Part shown: piece by piece, positions 49,791 through 58,948 of the stretch
Layout of the letters: each line of letters starts with the position of its first letter
Numbering within the stretch: the first letter of the stretch is position 1
Assembly (NCBI RefSeq): GCF_002116635.1
Contig: NZ_LQPW01000176.1
Coordinates: 62,001-126,000 of the forward strand
Reading direction: 5' to 3'
DNA: 64,000 nucleotides
From: Mycobacterium szulgai
GTDB taxonomy: Bacteria; Actinomycetota; Actinomycetes; Mycobacteriales; Mycobacteriaceae
Translations under genes and position numbers: made by a program
Notes under the pieces: model-generated
What the model saw: only the letters and a program-made list of their open reading frames with translations
What the model was told of the DNA's origin: nothing
The model's database searches: none

Positions 49791-51761
49791 TTAGCGGCGT
49801 GTCGTTGCGCCATTCCCGCGATATTCGAAAATCCGGGCGCCGCCGTTGTCGTAAATCATCGTCCAGTAGGGCGATTTCTCCAGAGAGACTAGCCCGTCGG
49901 GGACAGCGAACCCGCGAACCGTGGGGGTGCTGGTCAGGATGTAGCGGATGTTGAGCGCCTTGATCGACTCGACGACTCGTGGATCGCTGTCGCCTTTGCG
50001 GGCGTAGGCCCAGAAGATGAAACGGTGGTAGCCCGGGCCGGCCTGGACGGGGTAGTCGTAGTGCGTCCAGAGCGGATGTAGACCGGCCACCGCATACATC
50101 CAGGACGTGCCGTCGGTATTGGCGTTGCCGATCATGGTGTCGCGTGCCCCGGGTAGTTTCGCCAGGTACGCCATGGCTTTGAGGTCGAGGTCGTTGACCA
50201 TCACCTGGTCGTACTTGTCGCCGAACAGAAATCGGTGCCGTGGGAAGTAATGCCAGTTACTGACCAGCGTGCAAACCAGCAGCAGCACCGCGGTAGCCGA
50301 CGCCCAGAAGCGCGCCGGCATGGGTCTGAAACGGCCGGTAAGCACCTTCGTCACACCAACCACGAACACCACGATCGCGAACAGGCCCAGCCCAGCCCCG
50401 GCGGCCAACAGCAGGGTGGTGGCCGCGGCGATGCGTCGCGGGTCCTTGTAGAAGAACTCGCCGAAGCCGCCGGCCACCACGCCGATCGGACCGCCCAGTG
50501 GCGTGCCGGCGTCGACGTTCATCACGATCAGCAGCAGCCACACCGCCAGCGGCCACCAGATCTTCTTGACCAGCAGAATGAGCCCGCCAACGACGGCCAG
50601 CGCGGTCATCGCGTACTGGACCGGGAAATCGTTGAGGTGCCGGGAATGCTGGAAGACCGCGTCGAACAGGCCGCGCCGCTTGCTGAGGTAGGTGGGAAAC
50701 GCATGCCCGGCGATGATGTCTTCCTGCTGGGTCACGCTGAGGAACTGCGGCAACAGAATCAGCCCGGCAAGCAGGGCGACACCGGCGAGGGTGAGCAGGT
50801 CGGAAAGTCGGTTGCGGACCGGACGCCACAGCACCTCCAGCGCCCACCACGCCGACGTCAGCATCACCACGATCATGCCGCCGGTGATGTGCACCGAGAA
50901 CACCCCGACCAGCGCCAGCACCGCTATCGGGATGCGATCGCGGTGCTGCAGGGTCGAGGTCAGCAACGCCATGGTCGGCACGGCGACTCCGTAGGCCGCC
51001 AGATTGGGCATCGCGGCGGTGTCGAACTCGACATAGGGCACCGCGGTGAACGACGCCGACAGTGCCGCCGCGGTGGCCGCCGCGCCGGCGGTGCGCCACT
51101 CGGTGGTGTGGGAACGCAAGACGCGCCAGGTGAGCACTGCGGCGCTGACGGGAAACAACCAGATCGCGGCGGCCAGCGAGGTGAGGGTGTATCCGGTGGT
51201 CGCCGCGGCACCGGTCAGCTGGCACAGCACCGCGGCCAGCGCGTGAAACACCGACGGGTAGTAGAGCAACGCATGGGTCTCCACATTGCGCAGCTCACCC
51301 ATGTGGGTCGACGACGCCTGGCCGGTGTCGAGGATCCAGCGCACCTCGTTGGCGTGCCAGACCGCGTCCCAGGTGCTGGGGACGGATTGCCAGTGTGGGA
51401 TGCCGCTGAAGGCCGCCCAGCCGATGAGCACGACGCCGAGCAGTACCCCGGCAGCCACGGTCAATCCGGCCCAGGGGCTGACGGCGCGTGCCTCGGCTGC
51501 GGTGTCGCGAGAGCGGGAGAGTAATAGCTGCAAACCCGTTGCTATTAAGCAAACGATGGCGAGGGCGGCCAGCGCCGTCCACCCGTTCCAGGGGATGCCG
51601 AGCGCACCGTAGGGGATGATCGCCAAGGCCACGACGCCATAGGTCAGCGGAGGTCCCGCTGCGATGGCGATCGGCCAACTCACCTGCGCGATTCGCGCGA
51701 CGATGGCTCCCGGTGCGATCAGCAAAATCAATGCGATCAGCGTTCCGAACAACAAGCTCAC
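49791..51761 (-). CDS. GT-C glycosyltransferase, Rv3779 homologue
   Basis: 656 residues with about 13 TM helices and a C-terminal extracytoplasmic part. The M. tuberculosis homologue Rv3779 was shown to be needed for the galactosamine substituent on arabinogalactan, acting with polyprenyl-phospho-GalNAc; an earlier report linked it to polyprenyl-phosphomannose. Features include an early short loop after TM3 (GIPHWQSVPSTWDAVWHANE), typical of the GT-C catalytic loop with its Asp, and HRFLFGDKYDQVMVND near the C-terminal third. It leads the probable operon Rv3779-bpa-wzt-glfT1-wzm and diverges from the aminotransferase gene. Confidence 0.93.
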   Translation of the reverse strand: MSLLFGTLIALILLIAPGAIVARIAQVSWPIAIAAGPPLTYGVVALAIIPYGALGIPWNGWTALAALAIVCLIATGLQLLLSRSRDTAAEARAVSPWAGLTVAAGVLLGVVLIGWAAFSGIPHWQSVPSTWDAVWHANEVRWILDTGQASSTHMGELRNVETHALLYYPSVFHALAAVLCQLTGAAATTGYTLTSLAAAIWLFPVSAAVLTWRVLRSHTTEWRTAGAAATAAALSASFTAVPYVEFDTAAMPNLAAYGVAVPTMALLTSTLQHRDRIPIAVLALVGVFSVHITGGMIVVMLTSAWWALEVLWRPVRNRLSDLLTLAGVALLAGLILLPQFLSVTQQEDIIAGHAFPTYLSKRRGLFDAVFQHSRHLNDFPVQYAMTALAVVGGLILLVKKIWWPLAVWLLLIVMNVDAGTPLGGPIGVVAGGFGEFFYKDPRRIAAATTLLLAAGAGLGLFAIVVFVVGVTKVLTGRFRPMPARFWASATAVLLLVCTLVSNWHYFPRHRFLFGDKYDQVMVNDLDLKAMAYLAKLPGARDTMIGNANTDGTSWMYAVAGLHPLWTHYDYPVQAGPGYHRFIFWAYARKGDSDPRVVESIKALNIRYILTSTPTVRGFAVPDGLVSLEKSPYWTMIYDNGGARIFEYRGNGATTRR

Positions 51762-51840
51762 TCGACTAGTATGGCTGGCCGGGTGTCCTGGCTCGCGAAG
51801 CCCAAGTGGCTGGAGCGTCTGGCATAGCCTGGGGCACCCG

Positions 51841-51884
51841 CTACAACCGCCCTACAACCGCCCTACAACTGTCCTGTAACTGTC
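51841..51884. promoter_or_regulatory. Four tandem 11-bp repeats in the Rv3779/Rv3778c divergent promoter region
   Basis: CTACAACCGCC occurs twice, then CTACAACTGTC and CTGTAACTGTC follow without gap, an exact 11-bp period over 44 bp. The array ends 41 bp before the aminotransferase ATG and starts 79 bp from the GT-C gene start. The seven-plus-four layout matches operators of OmpR-type or SARP regulators (EmbR is a SARP; PhoP is OmpR-type). The binding protein is unknown. Confidence 0.6.
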
Positions 51885-51925
51885 ACCAAATTTGCGGAAA
51901 TAGCGAGAGCCCTAAGGTGGCTGGC

Positions 51926-53122
51926 ATGGCCTACGACGTCGCCCGGGTGCGAGGACTGCACCCGTCGCTGGGTGACGGATGGGTGCACTTCGATGCGCCG
52001 GCGGGCATGCTGATTCCGGATTCGGTCGCCACCACCGTGTCGACCGCCTTCCGACGGTCGGGCGCCAGCACGGTCGGTGCGCATCCGTCGGCGCGGCGCA
52101 GCGCGGCGGTGCTGGACGCGGCCCGCGAGGCGGTCGCCGATATGGTCAACGCCGACCCCCGTGGCGTAGTGCTGGGCGCCGATCGTGCGGTGTTGCTCGC
52201 GTCGTTGGCCGAAGCGTCTTCCTCGCGTGCCGGCCTGGGGTACGAGGTGATCGTCAGCCGCCTCGACGACGAGGCCAACATCGCCCCGTGGCTGCGCGCG
52301 GCGCACCGCTACGGCGCCAAGGTCAAGTGGGCCGAGGTCGACATCGAGACCGGTGACCTGCCGACCTGGCAATGGGAAAGTCTGATCAGCAAGTCGACCC
52401 GGCTGGTTGCCGTCGCGTCCGCATCGGGAACGCTGGGCGCGGTCACCGATCTGCGGGCGATGACCAAGCTCGTCCACGACGTGGGCGGGCTGGTGGTGGT
52501 CGATCATTCCGCCGCCGCGCCCTACCGGCTGATCGACATCAAAGAAACCGACGCCGACGTCGTGACGGTGAACGCGGTCGGGTGGGGCGGACCGCCCATC
52601 GGGGCGATGGTGTTCCGCGATCCCACACTGATGAATTCCTTTGCCTCGGTCTCGACGAACCCCTATGCCACCGGGCCGGCGCGCCTCGAGGTTGGCGTGC
52701 ACCAGTTCGGTCTGCTGGCCGGAGTGGTCGCCAGTATCGAATACCTTGCGTCACTGGATGAGTCGGCGCGCGGCACCCGCCGCGAACGGCTGTCGGTGTC
52801 GATGCACTCCGCCACGGCGTATTTGAACCGGATCTTCGACTATCTGATGGCGTCGCTGCGGTCATTGCCGTTGGTGATTCTGCTCGGCCGGCCCGAGGCG
52901 CGTATCCCGGTGGTCAGCTTTGCCGTTCACGAGGTGCCCGCCGACCGGGTGGTACAGCGGTTGGCGGACAACGGAATTCTGGCCATTGCCAACGCCAGCT
53001 CACGGGTGCTCGATGTGCTGGGCGTCAACGACATCGGCGGAGCGGTGACCGTCGGGCTGGCGCATTATTCGACGATGGCCGAAGTCGATCAACTGGTGCG
53101 CGCGCTCGCGTCACTCGGCTAG
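51926..53122 (+). CDS. Class V aminotransferase-fold protein, Rv3778c homologue, apparently without the PLP lysine
   Basis: 398 residues from ATG at 51926, the same length as Rv3778c; an upstream in-frame start at 51806 crosses the repeat array and is rejected. The fold of cysteine desulfurase/selenocysteine lyase-like enzymes is seen (DEANIAPWLRAAHRYGAKVKW; VVVDHSAAAPYRL, the PLP-Asp region). Where active members have GHK, this protein has NAVGWGGPP (216-224), so the Schiff-base lysine is missing. It may bind PLP without classical catalysis or have another role. It converges on the oxidoreductase gene with a 4-nt overlap of stops. Confidence 0.88.
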   Translation: MAYDVARVRGLHPSLGDGWVHFDAPAGMLIPDSVATTVSTAFRRSGASTVGAHPSARRSAAVLDAAREAVADMVNADPRGVVLGADRAVLLASLAEASSSRAGLGYEVIVSRLDDEANIAPWLRAAHRYGAKVKWAEVDIETGDLPTWQWESLISKSTRLVAVASASGTLGAVTDLRAMTKLVHDVGGLVVVDHSAAAPYRLIDIKETDADVVTVNAVGWGGPPIGAMVFRDPTLMNSFASVSTNPYATGPARLEVGVHQFGLLAGVVASIEYLASLDESARGTRRERLSVSMHSATAYLNRIFDYLMASLRSLPLVILLGRPEARIPVVSFAVHEVPADRVVQRLADNGILAIANASSRVLDVLGVNDIGGAVTVGLAHYSTMAEVDQLVRALASLG

Positions 53123-54105
53123 ACGGTAAGCAGGATCTTTCCGAAGCTGTTGCCCGACAACATAATTCGGTGCGCTTCTGACGCTTCTTGGATGGGTAGC
53201 CGGGTTCCGATAACCGGGCGTACCCGGTCGGCGGCGATCATCGGCCATACCGAGGCCGTAACCGCTTGGGTGATAGCGGTTTTGCTGTTCGGGCCGCTCA
53301 CCGGCCGGGCTCTCAGCGTGGTGCCGATAACCCGCGCTCGTTTGGCCATCAGCTTGCCCAGATTCAGCTCGGCCTTCACCCCACCCTGCATGCCGATGAT
53401 GACCAGTTGCCCGTCGCTGGCCAGCGCGTCGATGTTGCGGTCCAGATAGGCCGCTCCCATGATGTCGAGGATCACGTCGGCCCCGGCGCCGTCGGTCTCC
53501 TCCTTCAGCCGGGCGACGAAGTCCTCGTCCCGGTAGGAGATGGTGATCTGGGCACCGAGCTGGCGGCAGAGTTCCAGTTTCTCCGGTGATCCGGCGGTGA
53601 CAGCCACCCGGGCGCCGAGTGCGCGCGCCACCTGAATCGCGTGACTGCCGATGCCGCTGGCCCCGCCGTGGATCAGCAGGAGCTGGCCCGGCGCCAGGTG
53701 CGCGGTCATCACCAGGTTCGACCACACGGTGCACGCCACTTCGGGTAGGGCCGCGGAGTCGAGCAGGTGGACCGTCGGCGGAACCGGCATCACCTGACCG
53801 ACCGGGACTGCGACGTATTCGGCGTAGCCGCCCCCGGCCAGTAAGGCGCAAACCTCTTGTCCCGCAGCCCATTCCGTGACGCCAGGGCCCACGTCAGCGA
53901 CGATGCCGCTGACCTCCATGCCGATGATTTCGCTGGCGCCCGGCGGGGGCGGATACTTGCCGGCGGCTTGCAGCACGTCGGCTCGGTTGACGCCGGCGGC
54001 GGCCACCTTGACGAGTACCTCGCCGGACCCGGCGGCGACGTCGGGGACTTCCTGCCAGACCAGCTTTTCGGGGGATTCGGCGACGATGGCGCGCATGATC
54101 GCCAC
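53119..54105 (-). CDS. Zinc-independent NAD(P)H:quinone oxidoreductase (MDR family), Rv3777 homologue
   Basis: 328 residues of the medium-chain dehydrogenase/reductase family, quinone oxidoreductase (zeta-crystallin/PIG3-like) subgroup. The N-terminal GroES-like domain contains GVNRADVLQAAGKYPPPPGA and IIGMEVSG; the Rossmann domain begins LLIHGGASGIGSHAIQVARAL. No zinc-binding Cys/His cluster is present. The C-terminal DVILDIMGAAYLDRNIDAL is typical. Met4 (54096) is a possible alternative start. The substrate is probably a quinone or enone; the pathway is unknown. Confidence 0.93.
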   Translation of the reverse strand: MAIMRAIVAESPEKLVWQEVPDVAAGSGEVLVKVAAAGVNRADVLQAAGKYPPPPGASEIIGMEVSGIVADVGPGVTEWAAGQEVCALLAGGGYAEYVAVPVGQVMPVPPTVHLLDSAALPEVACTVWSNLVMTAHLAPGQLLLIHGGASGIGSHAIQVARALGARVAVTAGSPEKLELCRQLGAQITISYRDEDFVARLKEETDGAGADVILDIMGAAYLDRNIDALASDGQLVIIGMQGGVKAELNLGKLMAKRARVIGTTLRARPVSGPNSKTAITQAVTASVWPMIAADRVRPVIGTRLPIQEASEAHRIMLSGNSFGKILLTV

Positions 54106-54181
54106 GCTAGCCGAGCAAGACCGTCACCGCCGGACATCCACCAGACATCAACAATTCACCATGCATACATTATGTGTAATT

Positions 54182-54187
54182 TATAGT
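54182..54187 (+). promoter_or_regulatory. Candidate -10 element upstream of the PPE gene
   Basis: TATAGT lies in an AT-rich patch (54145-54190), rare in this GC-rich window, about 96 bases before the preferred PPE start. No clear -35 is seen. It is the only promoter-like sequence in the 177-bp gap between this PPE gene and the divergent oxidoreductase gene. Confidence 0.35.
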
Positions 54188-54282
54188 CCGTTGCGTGTGC
54201 AATTGGTGTCGCTGGTGACGCGGCGAATGCTCCTTCAGTGTCGGCTTTTTTCATCGCATCCGCCCTTGGCGGGTGGTCGGTT

Positions 54283-55410
54283 GTGACTGTGCCAATCTGG
54301 GTCGCCTCCCCGCCGGAGGTGCATTCAGCGTTGTTGAATGCCGGTCCCGGGCCAGGATCTCTGTTGGCGGGCGCGGCGGCGTGGACGGCGCTGAGTGCCG
54401 AATGCACTGCGGCGGCCGAAGAACTCACAGCTGTGCTCGCCGGCGTGCAGGCCGGGGTATGGCAGGGATTTAGCTCAGACAGCTATGCGGCTGCGCATCT
54501 GCCGTATGTGGCGTGGTTGGCCCAGACCAGTGCCGACAATGCGCAGATCGCCGCACAGCATGAGGCGGCGGCAGCAGCCTACGAAGGCGCGCTGGCGGCG
54601 ATGCCCACCTTTGGAGAGTTAGCCGCTAACCATCTCGTTCATGGTGTGCTGGTGGCGACGAATTTCTTCGGGATCAACACGATCCCTATCGCGCTCAATG
54701 AGATTGACTATGGGCGAATGTGGATTCAGGCCGCGACCGCGATGAGTATTTACGAGACGGCCGCGGGTGCGGCGGTGGCGTCGGTGCCGCCGGCCACGCC
54801 GGCGCCCCGGTTGGTCAAGCCCGGCGTCGACCGGGCCGGTTACACCGCGGCCGAGATCGGCGTCCTCGCCGAGGCCGGCCACTCAGCAGCCCTCGGCATT
54901 GACTGGATCCTGCTGGAGCACTTGCTGTTCATATGGAACGTGTGGTCGGTGTTCGTTGACGCCGACACGTGGGGACTGCACGAGTCGGTGATGTTCGTGG
55001 TGCATCCCATTTTCGAGCTGGTCAACAAGATCAGTGCCCTTATCGATGATCCGTTCGGCACGCTGACTCAATGGAGTCCGGCGGTGTATGCCTTCGGCCT
55101 CAAGCTCTTTCAGCAATGGCCGATGTTGGGAGCTGCTTTGGTAGATCCAGTCGCTACGCTGAACTCGTTGCCATTCCCCTTGCCGGAGAACGTTGTTGAC
55201 GCCGTCAGCTCCGCGGCGAGTGTGGGCATTCCGTCGGTGGCCGACCTTGTTCCGGCGGTAGCGACGCCGGCTAACCATGCTCCCGCAGTGATGGGGTTCG
55301 CCGGCAATGCCGGCAACGAAATCGTGGCGCAGCCGCGTGGGTTGACCACGGTGCGCGCCGGGGAATTCGGCGGTAGTCTCCCAGTGCCGATGTTGCCGAC
55401 CCCGTGGTAA
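54283..55410 (+). CDS. PPE family protein with hydrophobic C-terminal region
   Basis: 375 residues from GTG at 54283, giving MTVPIWVASPPEVHSALL, the usual start of this PPE subgroup; the open frame extends to a GTG at 54238. The PPE domain (about 1-175) contains GVWQGFSSDSYAAAH with the WxG turn and ends near ETAAGAAVASVPP. Then follow hydrophobic segments (DWILLEHLLFIWNVWSVF), not a PGRS or MPTR repeat, and a short tail GEFGGSLPVPMLPTPW. Tails of this kind occur in PPE proteins lacking repeats. No PE gene is adjacent. It is an insertion within the otherwise conserved Rv3777-lipE run. Confidence 0.88.
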   Translation: MTVPIWVASPPEVHSALLNAGPGPGSLLAGAAAWTALSAECTAAAEELTAVLAGVQAGVWQGFSSDSYAAAHLPYVAWLAQTSADNAQIAAQHEAAAAAYEGALAAMPTFGELAANHLVHGVLVATNFFGINTIPIALNEIDYGRMWIQAATAMSIYETAAGAAVASVPPATPAPRLVKPGVDRAGYTAAEIGVLAEAGHSAALGIDWILLEHLLFIWNVWSVFVDADTWGLHESVMFVVHPIFELVNKISALIDDPFGTLTQWSPAVYAFGLKLFQQWPMLGAALVDPVATLNSLPFPLPENVVDAVSSAASVGIPSVADLVPAVATPANHAPAVMGFAGNAGNEIVAQPRGLTTVRAGEFGGSLPVPMLPTPW

Positions 55411-55414
55411 TTGC

Positions 55415-55428
55415 CGGCCTTCGGGCCG
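55415..55428 (+). terminator. UUCG-loop hairpin after the PPE gene
   Basis: CGGCC, TTCG, GGCCG form a 5-bp stem with the stable UUCG tetraloop, five bases after the PPE stop, followed by CTTGTC. The remaining 130 bp up to the tRNA hold nothing else I can call. Confidence 0.5.
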
Positions 55429-55559
55429 CTTGTCACGTTGGCCACAGTGGCTTCTGCCGGGTAGAGGGTGTCATGTCCGAGAGAGGCTGCTGTGGCGGAT
55501 GTGATCGTCGCGATGCCGGTGGTGCGACTCGCCCAGCCTGGCCCGCTACCCTTATCGGC

Positions 55560-55646
55560 GGTGGCGTGGCAGAGCGGCCTAATGCACTCGCCTTGAAAGC
55601 GAGAGACGGCTAAAACCGTCCGGGGGTTCAAATCCCTCCGCCACCG
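55560..55646 (+). tRNA. tRNA-Ser (anticodon TGA)
   Basis: An 87-nt serine tRNA with long variable arm. The acceptor GGTGGCG pairs with CGCCACC, the anticodon stem CTCGC/GCGAG presents CTTGAAA (anticodon TGA, reading UCA), the variable arm is GACGG...CCGTC and the T arm GGGGG/TTCAAAT/CCCTC is complete. The CCA end is not encoded; CTTTTCCC follows. It lies between the PPE gene and the release-factor-like gene. Confidence 0.97.
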
Positions 55647-55695
55647 CTTTTCCCGCCCCGCTGCAACCGGCATTCTCCCGCGCTCGCGGCCCGAT

Positions 55696-56799
55696 CTAGA
55701 GGGTGGGCGCGTACCGCAACACCGCGCAGATGCCGTCGGCCGGAGCGATCCGCTCGTCGGTACGCACCAGCGCCGCCCCGACCGATATCGCAAACAGCGG
55801 TAACGCCTCGTCGGCGCGCAAGGTCTTAGCGGGAGCGGCGCCCTGTTCGGAGAGCACGTCGGCGTTGGGGGCGACGGTGGTCAGGTCCTCGTCGGCGACC
55901 ACGGTGGCATCCCCGATATCGCCGACGATCAAAGTGTCGACCGCGCCCTGGCGCAGCGCCGAACAAACCGCACCCAAACCCTCTGCGGCCCGCCCGCTTT
56001 GGCGGCCGATCTCAGCGCCGAAGCGCCCCGCTGCGTCGTCGATCGCGCTGAGACGGCGCCGCTGGAACCACATTTCGATGGCCTGCTGCACTTCGGTGAA
56101 GTCGTGCCCGCTGTGTCGTGCACCCACCTGCAGCGGCACCGCCTTGACCAGCACCCGTTCCGGCAGCTCGGCCAGCAGATCCGACCGTGACCGCACCTCG
56201 CCCACCACGAAGACCGCGTCGGCCCCGTTTTCGTCGACCAGTTCGGCGACGCGCTCGGCGACGGCGCGGACGTTCTTGCGGCCCGCCTCCTCGCTACGCG
56301 GTTGCGGGTCGCCGTAGCCGGCGGTCTCGGCTCCGGACGCCTTGTGTACGGGATAGCCGCCGCCGTCGACGGTTTCGGTGCGGAAGGTGCCATCGATATG
56401 GACGGTGATGTCGGCGCCGGTGTGGTCGACCACCACCAGCAGGTAATGGGGCGTCTCGAAGCCGTGCTCAACGATCGGGACGATGTAGGGCAGCTCGGAG
56501 ACCCGTACCACCGTCGTCGCGGTGGGCCGCAGCAAGTGCTCATTGACCACCACGCCGTCGGCGCCGGCGACCACGGCACGCCCGCTCCAGCCGATCGGCG
56601 GCCGCAAATCCAGCACGGCACGCTCGATCTCGGCGGTCACCGAATCGTTGACCCCCTCGCGCTCGAGTTGCTCGCGTAGTGCCCGCCATTTGAGGTCGAG
56701 CTGCTCGGCGGCGTCATGTGTGTTGTGTGAGTCCTCGAAGTACACCGACACGAAGGGTCCAGGCGTCTCCAACAAATCGCGGAAGCGTTCGGAATCCAT
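55696..56799 (-). CDS. Archaeo-eukaryotic release-factor-like protein (baeRF family, Rv2629-like)
   Basis: 367 residues from ATG at 56799; an upstream in-frame start at 56832 is less likely. It closely resembles Rv2629, a dormancy-regulon protein of M. tuberculosis: MDSERFRDLLETPGPFVSVYF at the start, LPYIVPIVEHGFETPHYLLV and VDHTGADITVHIDG in the second domain, and ALPLFAISVGAALVRTDERI at the end. The family is related to eRF1/Pelota central and C-terminal domains, and a role in ribosome rescue or dormancy has been proposed but not shown. It ends the probable echA21-lipE operon, 39 bp after lipE. Confidence 0.88.
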   Translation of the reverse strand: MDSERFRDLLETPGPFVSVYFEDSHNTHDAAEQLDLKWRALREQLEREGVNDSVTAEIERAVLDLRPPIGWSGRAVVAGADGVVVNEHLLRPTATTVVRVSELPYIVPIVEHGFETPHYLLVVVDHTGADITVHIDGTFRTETVDGGGYPVHKASGAETAGYGDPQPRSEEAGRKNVRAVAERVAELVDENGADAVFVVGEVRSRSDLLAELPERVLVKAVPLQVGARHSGHDFTEVQQAIEMWFQRRRLSAIDDAAGRFGAEIGRQSGRAAEGLGAVCSALRQGAVDTLIVGDIGDATVVADEDLTTVAPNADVLSEQGAAPAKTLRADEALPLFAISVGAALVRTDERIAPADGICAVLRYAPTL

Positions 56800-56838
56800 G
56801 GCCAATTGGGTTCCCACCCAAGCGAGGCACAAACGCCG

Positions 56839-58092
56839 TCAAAGTCGTGGGAACGCGTCGGTGATGGTGTTCATCAAGGCGCCGTGACGCCCAGCGTCGG
56901 GGTCGCGGCCGGGCTTGCCGCTGCTGATCAATCCCGCTGACAGGCCGCGTTCGGGGTCGGCCCACACCGCGATATTGACCAGCCCCAGATGGCCGAACGC
57001 GGCCGGGGCGTTGCGCCCGAACGGGCCGTATTTGGTCGAGCCCAGCATGAATCCCGTGCCCCACCGAAGTGGGACCAGCCCGGTCGCCAGATCCGGACGC
57101 AACCGCCGGGCTTCCTTGACCGCGCCGCGCACCGTCTCGGGGCTCATCACTCGCACCCCGTCGAGCTCACCGCCGCGGCGCAGGATCTCCATGAAACGGG
57201 ACAGCTCGTTCGCGTTCGACACCGTGTTGGACGACGGGATCACCGTCGTCAGATAGAGCCGCTTGTTCGTGTACGGGATGATCTCGTGCATGGTTCCGGT
57301 GATGGCCCGGCGGAAGATCGCGGCGATCACCGGCGGCAGCGGACGGCCGGTCGCGTGGCTGGGCGCAACTAGCGGGACGTCTTCCGGGGCCACGCCGTAA
57401 TTGGTCCACCGGAAGCCCAGCGGGTCCAGGATCTCGGTGGCCAGGATCTCCCGAATCTCCTTGCCGGTGGCCGCGTAGACGAGTTCGCGAACCAGCGGGC
57501 CCCAGGTCAGCGCATGGTAGATGTGCACCAGACCCGGTCGATACAGCGGCCGAAGCTCGCCGAGCTTCTGTTGGGCGTACTCGTGGTCATCGGCGCGCAT
57601 CACATCCGGGCGCGGCCCGGTGGGAATCGGGACGCCGGCGCTATGGGTCATCACGTGCCGGATGGTGGTGCGGTGTTTGCCGTGGCTGGTGTAGCAGGGT
57701 ATGTACTCGCATACCCGATCGTCGAGCGAGAAGACGCCTCGCTCGACCAGCATGTGGATGACGGTTGCGGTGATGGCCTTGGCCGCCGAGTAGGCGCAGA
57801 AGGGTGTGTCGGTGGTGACCGGAATCTTCTCCGCATCGGGCTCGTCGGTCGGGCCGTTGCCCCAGCCGTGTCCGATCGCGCGGTTGAGCACCACCCGCCC
57901 GTTCTGCCGGATGCACAACTGGATCGCCGGGTGCATGCCGGCCTGATACCAGTGCCGCGCGGCCTGCCAGATCCGTTCGACGGCGGCGCTGTCGATGCCG
58001 GAGTGGTCCTCGTCGCCGATCGCCGTCACGGCATCCAGGTCGGCCGGCACACGGATCTTGCCGTCGGGGGTCATAGTGGCCACCGGGCTCAC
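56839..58092 (-). CDS. lipE: Serine hydrolase of the beta-lactamase/esterase VIII family, LipE
   Basis: 417 residues with a beta-lactamase/penicillin-binding fold. The catalytic SxxK is Ser102-Ala-Ala-Lys105 in FCAYSAAKAI, and the Tyr-containing second motif lies in VHIYHALTWG. Length and order match M. tuberculosis LipE (Rv3775), an esterase annotated in lipid and sterol metabolism. The start at 58092 overlaps the echA21 stop by 4 nt. The true substrate is unknown. Confidence 0.93.
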   Translation of the reverse strand: MSPVATMTPDGKIRVPADLDAVTAIGDEDHSGIDSAAVERIWQAARHWYQAGMHPAIQLCIRQNGRVVLNRAIGHGWGNGPTDEPDAEKIPVTTDTPFCAYSAAKAITATVIHMLVERGVFSLDDRVCEYIPCYTSHGKHRTTIRHVMTHSAGVPIPTGPRPDVMRADDHEYAQQKLGELRPLYRPGLVHIYHALTWGPLVRELVYAATGKEIREILATEILDPLGFRWTNYGVAPEDVPLVAPSHATGRPLPPVIAAIFRRAITGTMHEIIPYTNKRLYLTTVIPSSNTVSNANELSRFMEILRRGGELDGVRVMSPETVRGAVKEARRLRPDLATGLVPLRWGTGFMLGSTKYGPFGRNAPAAFGHLGLVNIAVWADPERGLSAGLISSGKPGRDPDAGRHGALMNTITDAFPRL

Positions 58093-58913
58093 TCTCCGGT
58101 GAATTGCGGCGGGCGCTTGGCAAAGGTCGCCGAGATGCCCTCGGTCAGGTCCTTGGACGGCAAGAACGCCGCATTCCAGGCGGCGACATAGCGCAGGTTC
58201 TCCGACACCGCCGACGTGCGCTGCTGGTCGAGTACGTCCTTGACGCCGTACACCGCCAGCGGTGGGTTGGCGGCGATTTCGGCGGCGGTGGCGTGCGCGG
58301 CGGCCAAGGTAGCCTCGGCGTCCGCATAGACGTCGTTGACCAAGCCGATCTTCTCGGCCCGGGCCGCGTCGATGTCCTTACCTGTCAACGCCAATTCCCG
58401 CAGGTGCCCGTCGTTCAAGATCAGCGGCAGGCGAGCCAGGCTGCCCATGTCGGCGACGATGGCCAGTTTGACTTCGCGCACCGAGAACTTGGCGTCGGCG
58501 CTGGCATAGCGGATGTCGACCGCCGAGATCAGGTCGACGGCGCCGCCGATGCACCAGCCCTGCACCGCCGCTATGGTCGGGGTGCGGCAGTCAGCGACGG
58601 CGTTGATCGCCTTCTGCATTCGCAGCACCTCGGCATGGAACTCGGTGCGCGGGCGGGCTAGCGCGCCCTCGGCCATCAGCGGGGCGAACGTGCCGCCCAT
58701 CGCGGGTACGTCCAGCCCGTAGCTGAAGTTCTTGCCCGATCCGGTGATAACGATGGCCCGGACCTCGCGATCGGCGTCGAGCGCCGAGAACACTCCCGGC
58801 AGTTCCGACCAGAAGGCGGGCCCCATCGCGTTGCCCTTGCCCGGTCCGATCAACGTCACCTGCGCGACCTGGTCTTTGGTCTCGACGGTGACGGATTCGT
58901 ATGTTTCGCCCAT
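58089..58913 (-). CDS. echA21: Enoyl-CoA hydratase/isomerase family protein EchA21
   Basis: 274 residues of the crotonase superfamily, same length as Rv3774. The oxyanion-hole segments are SYGLDVPAMGG and QGWCIGGAVDLISA; the acidic position used for hydration or isomerisation is in the region DIRYASADAKFSVREVKLAIVADMG, where ADMGSLARLP resembles dienoyl-CoA isomerase-type members (PECI/ECH1) more than classical hydratases. The first gene of the echA21-lipE-release-factor set; it diverges from the MDMPI-domain gene by 35 bp. Confidence 0.93.
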   Translation of the reverse strand: MGETYESVTVETKDQVAQVTLIGPGKGNAMGPAFWSELPGVFSALDADREVRAIVITGSGKNFSYGLDVPAMGGTFAPLMAEGALARPRTEFHAEVLRMQKAINAVADCRTPTIAAVQGWCIGGAVDLISAVDIRYASADAKFSVREVKLAIVADMGSLARLPLILNDGHLRELALTGKDIDAARAEKIGLVNDVYADAEATLAAAHATAAEIAANPPLAVYGVKDVLDQQRTSAVSENLRYVAAWNAAFLPSKDLTEGISATFAKRPPQFTGE

Positions 58914-58948
58914 ATCGAGACCGTAGCGTGAACCGTAGCGTGGCGAAT

